A model generated the notes under the pieces. The model saw only the letters and a program-made list of their open reading frames with translations. It was not told where the DNA came from and ran no database searches. From an uncultured Bacteroidales bacterium (GTDB lineage Bacteria > Bacteroidota > Bacteroidia > Bacteroidales > F082), in the NCBI GenBank assembly GCA_905234765.1, contig CAJOIF010000009.1, positions 1 through 64,000 on the forward strand: a DNA stretch of 64,000 bases, in the 5' to 3' direction. Shown in pieces: positions 40,375 to 48,678 of this stretch. Both the position numbers and the translations under genes were made by a program. How positions within the stretch are numbered: position 1 is the stretch's first letter; every line of letters begins with the position of its first letter.

Positions 40375-40402
40375 TTCTTGTCTTCTGACTTCTGCCTTCT
40401 TA
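40374..40402. repeat. Degenerate heptamer repeat (CTTCTGA units)
   Basis: Four units (CTTCTTGT, CTTCTGA, CTTCTGC, CTTCTTA), mostly 7 nt, lie between the terminator stem and the stop codon of the barrel gene at 40400. Confidence 0.65.
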
Positions 40403-41113
40403 TAAGAACTTGTAACCCACAGTCACCATAAACAGGCTCTGTTTGGTGTTGTCAACGTTGCTGAAGTCGAAATAGTTGTTCAAGCTGGTGTTGTTCAGTG
40501 TGTTGAACACTTTGCTCAGACCGAAGTTGTAGTTGATGTCGAAGGTGATCTTGCCCAGAATGTCGGCGCCGAGTCCGGCCTGCATACCCCAGGAGATGGT
40601 CTTGGTGTCGAGGATGTTGGTGTCGTCCTCGAGAGTCATGGTTTGCGGGTCGTTAGGGTCTTCGTTATTGATGAGCTTGAATTCCTTGTCGAACAACGTG
40701 GTGCTGGCCAAGGTGAAGTTGGCGGTTGGACCTACTTGAGCACGGAGGGTGGCCACACCGAGGTCGAGGAATTTGTAACCGACCAGGATCGGGACTTGAA
40801 GGTTGGCCTCGTTCAAGGTGAAGGTCACGGTTTCCTCAGGAAGCCAAGTCTGGCTGGTGTTGGCAACGTCCAAGGAGAAAATGTTGTCCGTTTTGAAATA
40901 CATCACTTCGGGTTGAACGTACAAATTGCCGATTTCAACGCGGCCAAAGATACCGAAGGTGAGGTGGTTTTGGAAGCTGGACTTGATGTCGGCTTTCTGA
41001 TAGGACAGTTTCGGGGTCTGATAGCCAACCTTGATACCCAGATCAAGATCTTGGGCAAACATCGAACTGCCGAGCATCAGCAGCGTTGCGAGAAGTAAGA
41101 ATGATTTTTTCAT
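40400..41113 (-). CDS. Outer-membrane beta-barrel protein
   Basis: A 237-residue protein with a signal peptide (MKKSFLLLATLLMLGSSMFA) and then alternating strands typical of Bacteroidota 'porin family' (PorT-like) 8-stranded barrels: DLGIKVGYQTPKLSYQ at the start and VTVGYKFL at the end, a terminal aromatic as required for BAM insertion. Role unknown, perhaps structural. Last gene of a three-gene barrel operon; 11 nt after the OmpA-like gene. Confidence 0.85.
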   Translation of the reverse strand: MKKSFLLLATLLMLGSSMFAQDLDLGIKVGYQTPKLSYQKADIKSSFQNHLTFGIFGRVEIGNLYVQPEVMYFKTDNIFSLDVANTSQTWLPEETVTFTLNEANLQVPILVGYKFLDLGVATLRAQVGPTANFTLASTTLFDKEFKLINNEDPNDPQTMTLEDDTNILDTKTISWGMQAGLGADILGKITFDINYNFGLSKVFNTLNNTSLNNYFDFSNVDNTKQSLFMVTVGYKFL

Positions 41114-41124
41114 GTTATGGTAGT

Positions 41125-42426
41125 TTATTTGATTTCTTTAACAAGTTCGATGAGCACACGACGGTCGTATTCTGTGGGATCGAGTTCCTTGACACCGCCA
41201 ACGGGGATGAGGATGAATTGATCTTCCGGCACGCCCATGTCCATGAGTTCCAACTTGATTTTGTTGCAGCGGTTTTCAGAGAGGCGCTGGTTGTATTCGG
41301 CTGTTGCGGTGGCGCTGTCACACGAGCCTCTCAGACGGATCTTCCAACCCTTTTGGATGGCAACATTGGCAATTTCCCGCAGGTTGACCAGGTCGCGTTT
41401 CGACATCAATTGATACGAATCAATATGGAAGAAGATGGAGAACGGGAAGCTCACGAATTCCTTCACAGTGTCACCTTGCATGTTGCCGGTTTGCACGTTG
41501 CCATTGCCGGTGCCGGTATACTGGATGATGGTGTCCTTGGGCCGTTTCATGCACTCGTCCAATTCTTCTTCCAAATGGTTGATTCGATTGAGCATCTCTC
41601 TCATCTCCTTGGAATAGTTGATGGGCAACTCATAGATACGGCTACCGGTCTTGTTGTTACCGCTGAGGTTCCAGTTGAGTCCGAGTCCGATGTTGTAGTT
41701 GAAGTCGACGAATCTAGGTCTGGGGTTGTCTGCGCCAACGCCATATTCTCCCGTCCCCCACGAGTCGATGCTGAACCTTGTTGCCGTAACCATGGTGGTA
41801 AGGGCGAGATCGATATTGTTGGTGATTCGGAAGTCGCTCACCAGGCCGATGTTGGCAGAAGGTTCGAAGTTTCTGTTGCGGTAGAACCCGTCTTCAATGA
41901 AGGTTTGTGTCACGAAGACGTGTTCCGAGGCACAGGCGACACCCATTCCGAGGACTACGAGGGGGGTATAGAACCGGTTGTCGTAGTAACCCAAAATCAA
42001 GTCGATGGGGCTCAGCAACACTTCGCCATGCAGGTTGTGGTACATGAAAGTGGTTTTGTAATAGCCGTTTTCATCGGGTTCTGGGTTTTCCTTGAACAGG
42101 AACTGGAAGTTGGGGAGGTTGGGGTAGTGTCCGTTGATGAAACTGTGCTCCCTATTGATATCATAGGTCAAACGGAGGGCAAGGTTGTGGGTGATCCATT
42201 TTCCCACGGAAACTCCACCTCCGAATGTGGGACCATTCAGGACGGTGTAGTTTCCGGCGGGATTACGGTCTGATCCTTGCCACCAGTTGACGCCTCCGTT
42301 GACGGTGATGAACCAGTTTTGGCCAAGGGTGGATTCCAGGTAGCGGGTGCTATCGCTTTCCATACCATGTGCCGAACCGGCGATTGCCGTCATCATGAGG
42401 CCGATTGCAAGAATGATTCTTTTCAT
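41125..42426 (-). CDS. OmpA-family outer-membrane protein (first of two paralogues)
   Basis: A 433-residue protein with a signal peptide, an N-terminal beta-barrel (about 30-270) and a C-terminal OmpA-like peptidoglycan-binding domain (about 330-430: IRLRGSCDSATATAEYNQRL, SENRCNKIKLELMDMGV). A coiled region (SKEMREMLNRINHLEEELDE) joins them. It links the outer membrane to the cell wall. The pair C-D in RGSCDSAT and N-x-R-L-S-x-x-R of the OmpA fold are kept. It follows its paralogue by 43 nt. Confidence 0.9.
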   Translation of the reverse strand: MKRIILAIGLMMTAIAGSAHGMESDSTRYLESTLGQNWFITVNGGVNWWQGSDRNPAGNYTVLNGPTFGGGVSVGKWITHNLALRLTYDINREHSFINGHYPNLPNFQFLFKENPEPDENGYYKTTFMYHNLHGEVLLSPIDLILGYYDNRFYTPLVVLGMGVACASEHVFVTQTFIEDGFYRNRNFEPSANIGLVSDFRITNNIDLALTTMVTATRFSIDSWGTGEYGVGADNPRPRFVDFNYNIGLGLNWNLSGNNKTGSRIYELPINYSKEMREMLNRINHLEEELDECMKRPKDTIIQYTGTGNGNVQTGNMQGDTVKEFVSFPFSIFFHIDSYQLMSKRDLVNLREIANVAIQKGWKIRLRGSCDSATATAEYNQRLSENRCNKIKLELMDMGVPEDQFILIPVGGVKELDPTEYDRRVLIELVKEIK

Positions 42427-42469
42427 TTCAAATTCAAATTAGGTTGTTTTTGGTTAAATGTATCTCAGG

Positions 42470-43639
42470 TTATTTCGAAAGCTGGATGAGCACACGACGG
42501 TCGTATTCGGCAGGAGTGAGTTCCTTGACACCGCCAACGGGGTTGATGGTGATGTTCTCTTCCGGAACGCCGAGTTTCACGAGCTCAGACTTGATCTTGT
42601 TGCAGCGGTTTTCAGCCAGGGTCTTGTTGAAGGCAGCTGAAGCGGTGCCGCTGTCGCAAGTACCTCTCAGGATGACTTTGTAGCCGTTCTCCTTGGCAGC
42701 GTTGGCAAACTCTTGGAGGTTGATGCGGTCGCGGCCGTCTCTCAGGTCATAGGAGCCCTTGTTGAAGAAGATGGAGAAAGGATAGCTGATGCTTTCGCCT
42801 TCCACGAACTTGATGATGGTGTCTTGGGTGGTGTTGACGGTAGCGCCAGTGTTGGTGTTGGCCAGCTGGTTCTGGAGACCGTTGACTTGTTCGAGAAGTT
42901 CGTTGATTCTGGCTTCTTGCTTCGAGCAGTCGGTTTGTTCCACGGTTTCTTTCTCGACAATCTCAAGTCTGCGGCCGCCGAAGTACCACATGATACCGGC
43001 CATACCCGAGAAGTCGAAGTGGGCTCTGTGCCACAGGCCGTTTTGTCCAGCGTCCGACACGTTGTCGTCGAAGCTCCAACGGGTGGCGACGGTGGTGAGG
43101 TCGATGTGGAAGTCGAGGCTGTTGCTGAGTCTGAAGTTGTTCATAATGCCCAGATGCACACCGAATTCAAGGTTCGAATCCCAGTGGATGAGGTAAGGCT
43201 TCACATCAGCCATGTCATAGGCGAGAAGACCCACGCCACCATAGAGCCACATGGTATAGAAACGCTCGGGGTTGTAGCCGAAGAAAAGATCCAGCGGGCT
43301 TTCCATGACGTCGACATGGAGGCTCTTGAAGTTGAAGCCGCCAAGACGGTTCTCCGACGGATGCCAGTCGTAACCCAGTCTGATAGCGGTGTTGGGGCCA
43401 ACTCTTCTACCGAATCTGCCAGTGAAGCCAATGTTGGTGCCACCCCAGCCGTAATAAGTGGTGATGTCTTGATAAGTCACACCGTTGCAGGCAAAAATGC
43501 TGTAAGTGCCAGCCAGGTCGAGGAACCAACCTTGGGTGAAATCAGGAGCATAATAGCGGGTGGTTTCCTTGTCGCCACCTGCAAATGCCGTCATTGCGGT
43601 CATCATAATGACGCAAAGGGTAATGAATGCTTTTTTCAT
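42470..43639 (-). CDS. OmpA-family outer-membrane protein (second paralogue)
   Basis: A 389-residue protein of the same build: signal peptide (MKKAFITLCVIMMTAMTAFA), barrel to about 245, helical linker (QEARINELLEQVNGLQNQLA), OmpA-like domain (LRGTCDSGTASAAFNKTLAE). The OmpA domains of the two paralogues are closely alike (both end VGGVKEL-x-P-x-E-YDRRVLI-L), the barrels much less, so a duplication with barrel divergence. First gene of the operon behind a clear promoter and a roughly 60-nt leader. Confidence 0.92.
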   Translation of the reverse strand: MKKAFITLCVIMMTAMTAFAGGDKETTRYYAPDFTQGWFLDLAGTYSIFACNGVTYQDITTYYGWGGTNIGFTGRFGRRVGPNTAIRLGYDWHPSENRLGGFNFKSLHVDVMESPLDLFFGYNPERFYTMWLYGGVGLLAYDMADVKPYLIHWDSNLEFGVHLGIMNNFRLSNSLDFHIDLTTVATRWSFDDNVSDAGQNGLWHRAHFDFSGMAGIMWYFGGRRLEIVEKETVEQTDCSKQEARINELLEQVNGLQNQLANTNTGATVNTTQDTIIKFVEGESISYPFSIFFNKGSYDLRDGRDRINLQEFANAAKENGYKVILRGTCDSGTASAAFNKTLAENRCNKIKSELVKLGVPEENITINPVGGVKELTPAEYDRRVLIQLSK

Positions 43640-43707
43640 TGTTTGATGATTGTTTAATGTTATAAATAATGATAAATTTAATTATGTATTCCACATAAAA
43701 ACCGCTG

Positions 43708-43715
43708 CAAAATTA
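43708..43715 (-). promoter_or_regulatory. -7 box of the OmpA/barrel operon
   Basis: The reverse strand reads TAATTTTG; transcription would start near 43703, leaving a leader of about 64 nt, long for this window and AT-rich, as for abundant porins. Confidence 0.55.
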
Positions 43716-43771
43716 CAAATTTTATTGATACGTCCTGCACGAAAAGGCAAAAAACTATCAACAAACCTCGA

Positions 43772-44653
43772 TTATCGGTCCGAAAGACGGTCCAAAGTGT
43801 TCTTCACCAGCTTCTCAATATAAGGATGGTAGTCAACGCAGAACTTCTCGCTGACGCGGTTGGCAATCACTGCACAGATGGTCAGACAATGGTGTCCCAT
43901 CATCTTGCCTAAGCCGTACAGTGCCGATGATTCCATCTCGAAATTGCAGACCTTCCATCCTTGGTACTCAAACCCTTCGATCTTGCGGTTGTTCTCAGGA
44001 TAGGCCAGCTTCATCCTGAGCGTCCTGCCTTGTGGACCATAGAAACCCGGAGCTGTGGCGGTCAGACCTTGATAATACCCCTGGGCCAACCGGTCGAAAA
44101 GCTCTTTGGAACCCTCCACCACATAGGGCATCGGAAGGTCTTTGGGATAATCCATCTGTTTGATGAAAGCGTCGCGCATGGCAATCTCGTTCACCTCGGC
44201 GTTCTTCGCGTAAAAATACAACAGGCCGTCCAACCCAAGGGCATACCGGGTGGCGACATAGCTGTCCTCTACAGGAATCTCTTCCTGCAACGCGCCGCAA
44301 GTGCCCAAACGGATGAGGTTCAAACTGCGATGATTCTCCTTCGGCATGCGGGTCTTCAGATCGATGTTGGCCAAGGTGTCCAACTCGTTCATCACAATGT
44401 CCAAATTGTCGGTTCCCATGCCCGTCGACAATACGGTGATTCTTTTTCCGTTATAATAACCGGTACGGCTCCAGAGCTCACGGTTTTGACGCTTGACCTC
44501 GATCTTCTCGAAATGAGAGGCAATCATGTCCACGCGGCCCGGATCACCTACCAAAATGACATCATCGGCCAATTCCTCGGGATGAAGCGCCAGATGATAC
44601 ACCGCTCCCTCGCTGTTTAAAACAAGTTGGGATGCTGGAATAGCTTGATTCAT
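43772..44653 (-). CDS. Nucleoside phosphorylase (uridine phosphorylase-like)
   Basis: A 293-residue PNP/UDP family enzyme: VILVGDPGRVDMIASHF (phosphate binding GDPxR), STGMGTDNLDI, and the ribose-binding FEMESSALYGL near the C-terminus. It splits a nucleoside with phosphate to base plus ribose-1-phosphate. The E-M-E-S-S form and length favour uridine phosphorylase, but the base specificity is not certain. Monocistronic on the reverse strand, divergent from gldB. Confidence 0.87.
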   Translation of the reverse strand: MNQAIPASQLVLNSEGAVYHLALHPEELADDVILVGDPGRVDMIASHFEKIEVKRQNRELWSRTGYYNGKRITVLSTGMGTDNLDIVMNELDTLANIDLKTRMPKENHRSLNLIRLGTCGALQEEIPVEDSYVATRYALGLDGLLYFYAKNAEVNEIAMRDAFIKQMDYPKDLPMPYVVEGSKELFDRLAQGYYQGLTATAPGFYGPQGRTLRMKLAYPENNRKIEGFEYQGWKVCNFEMESSALYGLGKMMGHHCLTICAVIANRVSEKFCVDYHPYIEKLVKNTLDRLSDR

Positions 44654-44694
44654 AATATGTTGTTCGTTTTTAGTAATTTTTTTGATAGAAACTG

Positions 44695-44702
44695 CAAAGA
44701 TA
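44695..44702 (-). promoter_or_regulatory. -7 box of the nucleoside phosphorylase gene
   Basis: The reverse strand reads TATCTTTG, 41 nt upstream of the ATG at 44653. Confidence 0.5.
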
Positions 44703-44727
44703 CAACAATTTTATATAAACAAATCAA

Positions 44728-44735
44728 TAATTTTG
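44728..44735 (+). promoter_or_regulatory. -7 box of gldB
   Basis: TAATTTTG ends 19 nt before the ATG at 44755. Confidence 0.55.
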
Positions 44736-44754
44736 CAAAACAAAACAATGAAGC

Positions 44755-45771
44755 ATGAAACCTGTCGGAAAAACCATATTGCTCGCGCTACTTGCCATGG
44801 CCTTTCTCCAGGGCTGCGGACCCCGTCAACCCAAGTACAAACAGAAGCTGGAAGCGGCAAACGGAGCAGTTCCGGAACTTGCGTTCCACCGTTATGAAGA
44901 TGTCTTGTTCAATTTGGACACGGCCCGTTTCCAAGAGGCACTCATGGAGGTTCAGGAGCAATACCTGCCTTTTCTTGGGGGCGACCTGACCGACCCGATG
45001 GCTGTGGAATACCTCCGCGCTTTTGCCGTCGACCCTTTCAGTCGGTCACTTTATCAGAAGGTGAAAACGGCCTATCCCGATCTTGACTGGTTAAACGAGA
45101 CGGTCCGTTCGGTGTATCGGCATTTCAATTATTATTATCCAGAGATCCATTTGCCCACCCAAGTCTACACCTGCGTCTCGGGCATCGACCCCGACGTCCA
45201 GCCGGTGCTCTTCTTTGACGATGCCTTGGTGATCTCACTCGACTGGTATCTCGAAGGTGATGACGTCTATGGGCAAATCGGGATGCCAGGCTACCGCGCC
45301 GAACGCATTTCCCGAAAGGGGCTTGCCAAAGACCTGGGCCAACAAATCTATACCGAATTTGTGCAACGGCCCGTTAGGCGGAACAACCTGCTGGAAGAGA
45401 TGGTGGAGGCGGGAAGGATGTACTTTTTCATGGAAGCCCTGTGCCCCGGTCTCGACGATGCGACCCTGCTCGGCTTTACGCCATCGCAGCTGCAATGGGC
45501 CGAAGATTTCGAAGGCGACCTGTGGGCTGACATGGTGGGAAATCAGTGCCTCTATGCCTCTGACCTGGAGGTGTATCGCACCTTCCTGGCGGACGGTCCC
45601 TTTACCAACGAATACAGCCATGAAGCTCCGGCGCGTCTGGGCGAGTTCGTCGGGCTTCACATCATCCGTTCCTACGTGGAAAGCCATCCCGATGCCGGAC
45701 TGCGGGACTTGATGGGAAACGACGACCTTCAGGCCGTCTTCCAAGAATCAAGATACAAACCCAAGAAATGA
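44755..45771 (+). CDS. gldB: GldB-like lipoprotein
   Basis: A 338-residue lipoprotein (lipobox LQGC, C21). The body matches the GldB family: FHRYEDVLFNLD, YPDLDWLNETVRSVYRHFNY, the Y-T-C-V-S-G strand, the L-D-W-Y-L motif, and a late conserved HEAPARLGEFVG. GldB was found as a gliding-motility protein in Flavobacterium but is kept in non-gliding Bacteroidales. The molecular role is unknown; the distribution is tied to the Bacteroidota envelope. Solitary on the plus strand; its stop touches the CinA-type gene with no spacer. Confidence 0.82.
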   Translation: MKPVGKTILLALLAMAFLQGCGPRQPKYKQKLEAANGAVPELAFHRYEDVLFNLDTARFQEALMEVQEQYLPFLGGDLTDPMAVEYLRAFAVDPFSRSLYQKVKTAYPDLDWLNETVRSVYRHFNYYYPEIHLPTQVYTCVSGIDPDVQPVLFFDDALVISLDWYLEGDDVYGQIGMPGYRAERISRKGLAKDLGQQIYTEFVQRPVRRNNLLEEMVEAGRMYFFMEALCPGLDDATLLGFTPSQLQWAEDFEGDLWADMVGNQCLYASDLEVYRTFLADGPFTNEYSHEAPARLGEFVGLHIIRSYVESHPDAGLRDLMGNDDLQAVFQESRYKPKK

Positions 45772-46260
45772 TTATAGCTCTCGAATTCCCTCGTGGAGCA
45801 ATTCGTAGGCCTCAAGGGTGGCCTGCCTGATCACATGGCGGCGTCCCTTTTCGAAATGACATAGCTTCGAGATGGTTCCGTACTTGGCGGCCACGGCAAT
45901 CCAAACCGTGCCCACAGGAGTCGCCTCGGTGCCACCTGTGGGACCGGCCACACCTGTGGTGGCCACACCAAAGTCGGCTTCCATCAGCTCCCGCGTGCCA
46001 CAGGCCATCGACTCAGCCACTCTCCGGCTCACCACTCCATCGGTTTCAATGATTTCTTCCGGAACCCCCAACACTTTGGTCTTGGTGGGCGTGGCGTAAG
46101 TGACCGCCCCTCCTCTGAAAACCTCTGAACTGCCGGGAATGAGGGTGATTAAATGGGCAATGTTGCCACCTGTGCAACTTTCGGCCGACGCGAAAGTCAT
46201 GCCTTTGCTCTTCAACAAATTGAACACCTTGCGTTCGATGCTTTCGTTTTTTTCTTTCAT
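45772..46260 (-). CDS. CinA-family nicotinamide-nucleotide amidase (PncC-like)
   Basis: A 162-residue single-domain CinA C-terminal protein: FASAESCTGGNIAHLITLIP with the catalytic serine, GAVTYATPTKTKVLGV, and ATTGVAGPTGGTE. It deamidates NMN to nicotinic acid mononucleotide, recycling NAD breakdown products. The N-terminal MoaB-like domain of full CinA is absent, as in PncC. Monocistronic, divergent from comM. Confidence 0.88.
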   Translation of the reverse strand: MKEKNESIERKVFNLLKSKGMTFASAESCTGGNIAHLITLIPGSSEVFRGGAVTYATPTKTKVLGVPEEIIETDGVVSRRVAESMACGTRELMEADFGVATTGVAGPTGGTEATPVGTVWIAVAAKYGTISKLCHFEKGRRHVIRQATLEAYELLHEGIREL

Positions 46261-46277
46261 GATGGATGAATTTGCCG

Positions 46278-46285
46278 CAAAAATA
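46278..46285 (-). promoter_or_regulatory. -7 box of the CinA-type gene
   Basis: The reverse strand reads TATTTTTG, 17 nt before the ATG at 46260. Confidence 0.5.
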
Positions 46286-46348
46286 AGTATTTTTTATAAA
46301 TATTTAAAAAAAATCGACGTGATTTTTTTAGTATATATTGAAATTATA

Positions 46349-46356
46349 TATCTTTG
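46349..46356 (+). promoter_or_regulatory. -7 box of the YifB/ComM gene
   Basis: TATCTTTG ends 25 nt before the ATG at 46382, in a strongly AT-rich gap (46261-46381). Confidence 0.6.
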
Positions 46357-46381
46357 TTGCGTCAAAAATTAAATTATAGTT

Positions 46382-47914
46382 ATGTTTGTAAAAACATTTG
46401 GATGTGCTATTATCGGTATAAACGCATTAATAGTTACGATAGAAGTTAATTCAGAAAAAGGTATCCAGTTTTGCTTGGTCGGCCTGCCTGATAATTCGGT
46501 GAAAGAGAGCTATCAACGTATCAACGCCTCGTTTTCGAACTTGGGTTATAAATTCCCCCGGAAACGCATCACCATTAATATGGCACCTGCCGACATCCGC
46601 AAGGAAGGCGCTGCCTACGACCTGCCGCTGGCCATTGCCGTGATGGCGGTCTCGGAACAAGTGGATGTGTCGCAACTCGACCGTTATATCATCATGGGCG
46701 AGCTTTCGCTTGACGGTAACTTAAACCCGATCCGAGGTGTGCTTCCCATGGCCATCCAAGCCAAACAGGAAGGGTTCAAAGGAATTATCCTCCCTCAGGC
46801 GAACGCCAAAGAAGCGGCTGTGGTGGAAGGCCTCGACGTGATCGGTGCCGAAAACTTGACGGAAGTGGTCGATTTCCTGAATGGGCAATTGAAGATTGAA
46901 CCCATGAGGATAGAAATGGAAAACCTGGAGGCTGAAGAGCAATACAATTGCGATTTCATGGATGTACGTGGCCAGGAGAGCATCAAACGCGCCCTGGAAA
47001 TTGCAGCCGCTGGTTCGCATAATGTACTCCTCATAGGGAGTCCAGGTTCAGGCAAGACCATGCTCGCCAAACGCCTGCCTACCATCCTTCCCCCCATGAC
47101 CCTGGCAGAGGCGCTCGAAACCACCAAGATCCACTCCGTGGCAGGATTGATTGGACGCAACAAAACCCTGCTCACCACACGTCCTTTCCGCAGTCCCCAT
47201 CATTCCATCTCCGATGCCGGATTGTGCGGTGGCGGATCCTTTCCCCAGCCTGGAGAGATAAGTTTGGCCGATAATGGTGTGCTTTTTCTTGACGAAATCC
47301 CTGAAATTCAACGACATACGCTTGAAATTTTAAGACAACCGATGGAAGATCGTGAGATTACCATCTCACGGGCTAAGATGTCGGTTCGCTTTCCAGCCAA
47401 CTTCATGCTGGTGGCTGCCATGAACCCTTGCCCCTGTGGCTACTACAACCACCCCGACCGGGAGTGCGTGTGCAAACCGGGCGAGGTACAGAAATACCTG
47501 AACAAGATATCAGGTCCGTTGATGGACCGCATTGACCTGCACGTGGAGGTTTTTCCTGTCCCCTACGAGGAACTGTCCGACTCGCGTTGTGGCGAGCCGA
47601 GTGCCGAGATTCGCAAACGGGTGATCCAAGCCAGGAAAATCCAAGAGCTGCGGTTCAAGGACTATCCATACATTCATGCCAATGCACAGATGACGACCAA
47701 ACTGTTGCAGCAATATTGTGTGTTGGACCAGCGTAGCCAGGATGCGCTGCGCAATGCCATGCGGCGCCTTGGTCTTTCGGCACGTGCCTACGACCGTATC
47801 TTAAAGGTGGCCCGCACTATCGCCGACCTCGAGGGCAGTGAGAATATCTGTCACGACCATCTCGCCGAGGCTATTAATTATAGGAGTCTGGATCGCGACA
47901 ACTGGGGAAGTTGA
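46382..47914 (+). CDS. comM: YifB/ComM Mg-chelatase-like AAA ATPase
   Basis: A 510-residue protein: ChlI-like N-terminal domain (1-170), AAA+ core with Walker A G219-SPGSGKT226 and Walker B-like LFLDEIPEI, and a C-terminal Mg-chelatase domain (RLGLSARAYDRILKVART). ComM is a hexameric helicase that helps branch migration during integration of transforming DNA. Acts in the cytoplasm. No other competence genes are adjacent. The first 25 codons are more AT-rich than the rest. Confidence 0.93.
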   Translation: MFVKTFGCAIIGINALIVTIEVNSEKGIQFCLVGLPDNSVKESYQRINASFSNLGYKFPRKRITINMAPADIRKEGAAYDLPLAIAVMAVSEQVDVSQLDRYIIMGELSLDGNLNPIRGVLPMAIQAKQEGFKGIILPQANAKEAAVVEGLDVIGAENLTEVVDFLNGQLKIEPMRIEMENLEAEEQYNCDFMDVRGQESIKRALEIAAAGSHNVLLIGSPGSGKTMLAKRLPTILPPMTLAEALETTKIHSVAGLIGRNKTLLTTRPFRSPHHSISDAGLCGGGSFPQPGEISLADNGVLFLDEIPEIQRHTLEILRQPMEDREITISRAKMSVRFPANFMLVAAMNPCPCGYYNHPDRECVCKPGEVQKYLNKISGPLMDRIDLHVEVFPVPYEELSDSRCGEPSAEIRKRVIQARKIQELRFKDYPYIHANAQMTTKLLQQYCVLDQRSQDALRNAMRRLGLSARAYDRILKVARTIADLEGSENICHDHLAEAINYRSLDRDNWGS

Positions 47915-47919
47915 GATGG

Positions 47920-48675
47920 TTACTTGTGGTCGCGTCCCAACAGCGAACCTATCCAATGCCTGTTGAGCCTTGAGATGTTCTGCCGCTTGATGAGCTTGGG
48001 GCACTCGGCTTCGCAGGCATAGGTGTTGGTGCAGCTGCCAAAGCCCAGTTCGTCCATCTTGCAAACCATCTTTTTGACACGGTCGGCGGCTTCAACCTTG
48101 CCTTGGGGCAACAAGGCCAGATGACTGACCTTGGCGCCGACAAACAGCATGGCGCTGGCGTTCTTGCAAGCAGCCACGCAGGCCCCGCAGCCGATGCAGG
48201 CTGCAGCATCCATGGCCATGTCGGCTTTGTGTTTAGGGATCGGAATGGCATTGGCGTCGGGCACACCCCCTGTGGTGGTGCTGATGTAGCCTCCTGCCTG
48301 AATGATCTTGTCAAACGCGGAACGGTCCACCACCAAGTCGCGGATTACGGGAAAGGCCTTGGCTCGCCAAGGCTCAATCCAGATGTCATCGCCATCGTGG
48401 AACTTGCGCATATGAAGTTGGCAGGTGGTAATACCGTCGTCGTTGCCATGGGGCCGGCCGTTGATATACAACCCGCACATGCCGCAGATGCCTTCGCGAC
48501 AGTCGTTGTCGAAACACACAGGATGGGCGATGCGGTCGTTGATGAGCCGTTCGTTCAGTTGGTCGAGCATCTCGAGAAACGAACAGTCGGCACTGATGTT
48601 GTCGATGGCATAGGTCTCGAAATGGCCCTTGGCACGGGCGTTTTCCTGACGCCAGATATGTAGTGTGAATCTCAT
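47920..48675 (-). CDS. frdB: Fumarate reductase/succinate dehydrogenase iron-sulfur subunit
   Basis: A 251-residue subunit with a plant-ferredoxin [2Fe-2S] domain (C59, C64, C67 in [11 protein letters not shown]) and a bacterial ferredoxin half for [4Fe-4S] and [3Fe-4S] ([28 protein letters not shown]). It carries electrons between the flavoprotein and the cytochrome b. Last gene of frdC-frdA-frdB, 3 nt after frdA. In Bacteroidales the complex mostly reduces fumarate to succinate. No terminator before the convergent comM end, 5 nt away. Confidence 0.96.
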   Translation of the reverse strand: MRFTLHIWRQENARAKGHFETYAIDNISADCSFLEMLDQLNERLINDRIAHPVCFDNDCREGICGMCGLYINGRPHGNDDGITTCQLHMRKFHDGDDIWIEPWRAKAFPVIRDLVVDRSAFDKIIQAGGYISTTTGGVPDANAIPIPKHKADMAMDAAACIGCGACVAACKNASAMLFVGAKVSHLALLPQGKVEAADRVKKMVCKMDELGFGSCTNTYACEAECPKLIKRQNISRLNRHWIGSLLGRDHK

Positions 48676-48678
48676 GGC

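Noticed and set aside
41086..42273. A 395-codon plus-strand frame antisense to OmpA
   Set aside because: Shadow of the OmpA gene; low-complexity V/E/D/G composition and no family resemblance.
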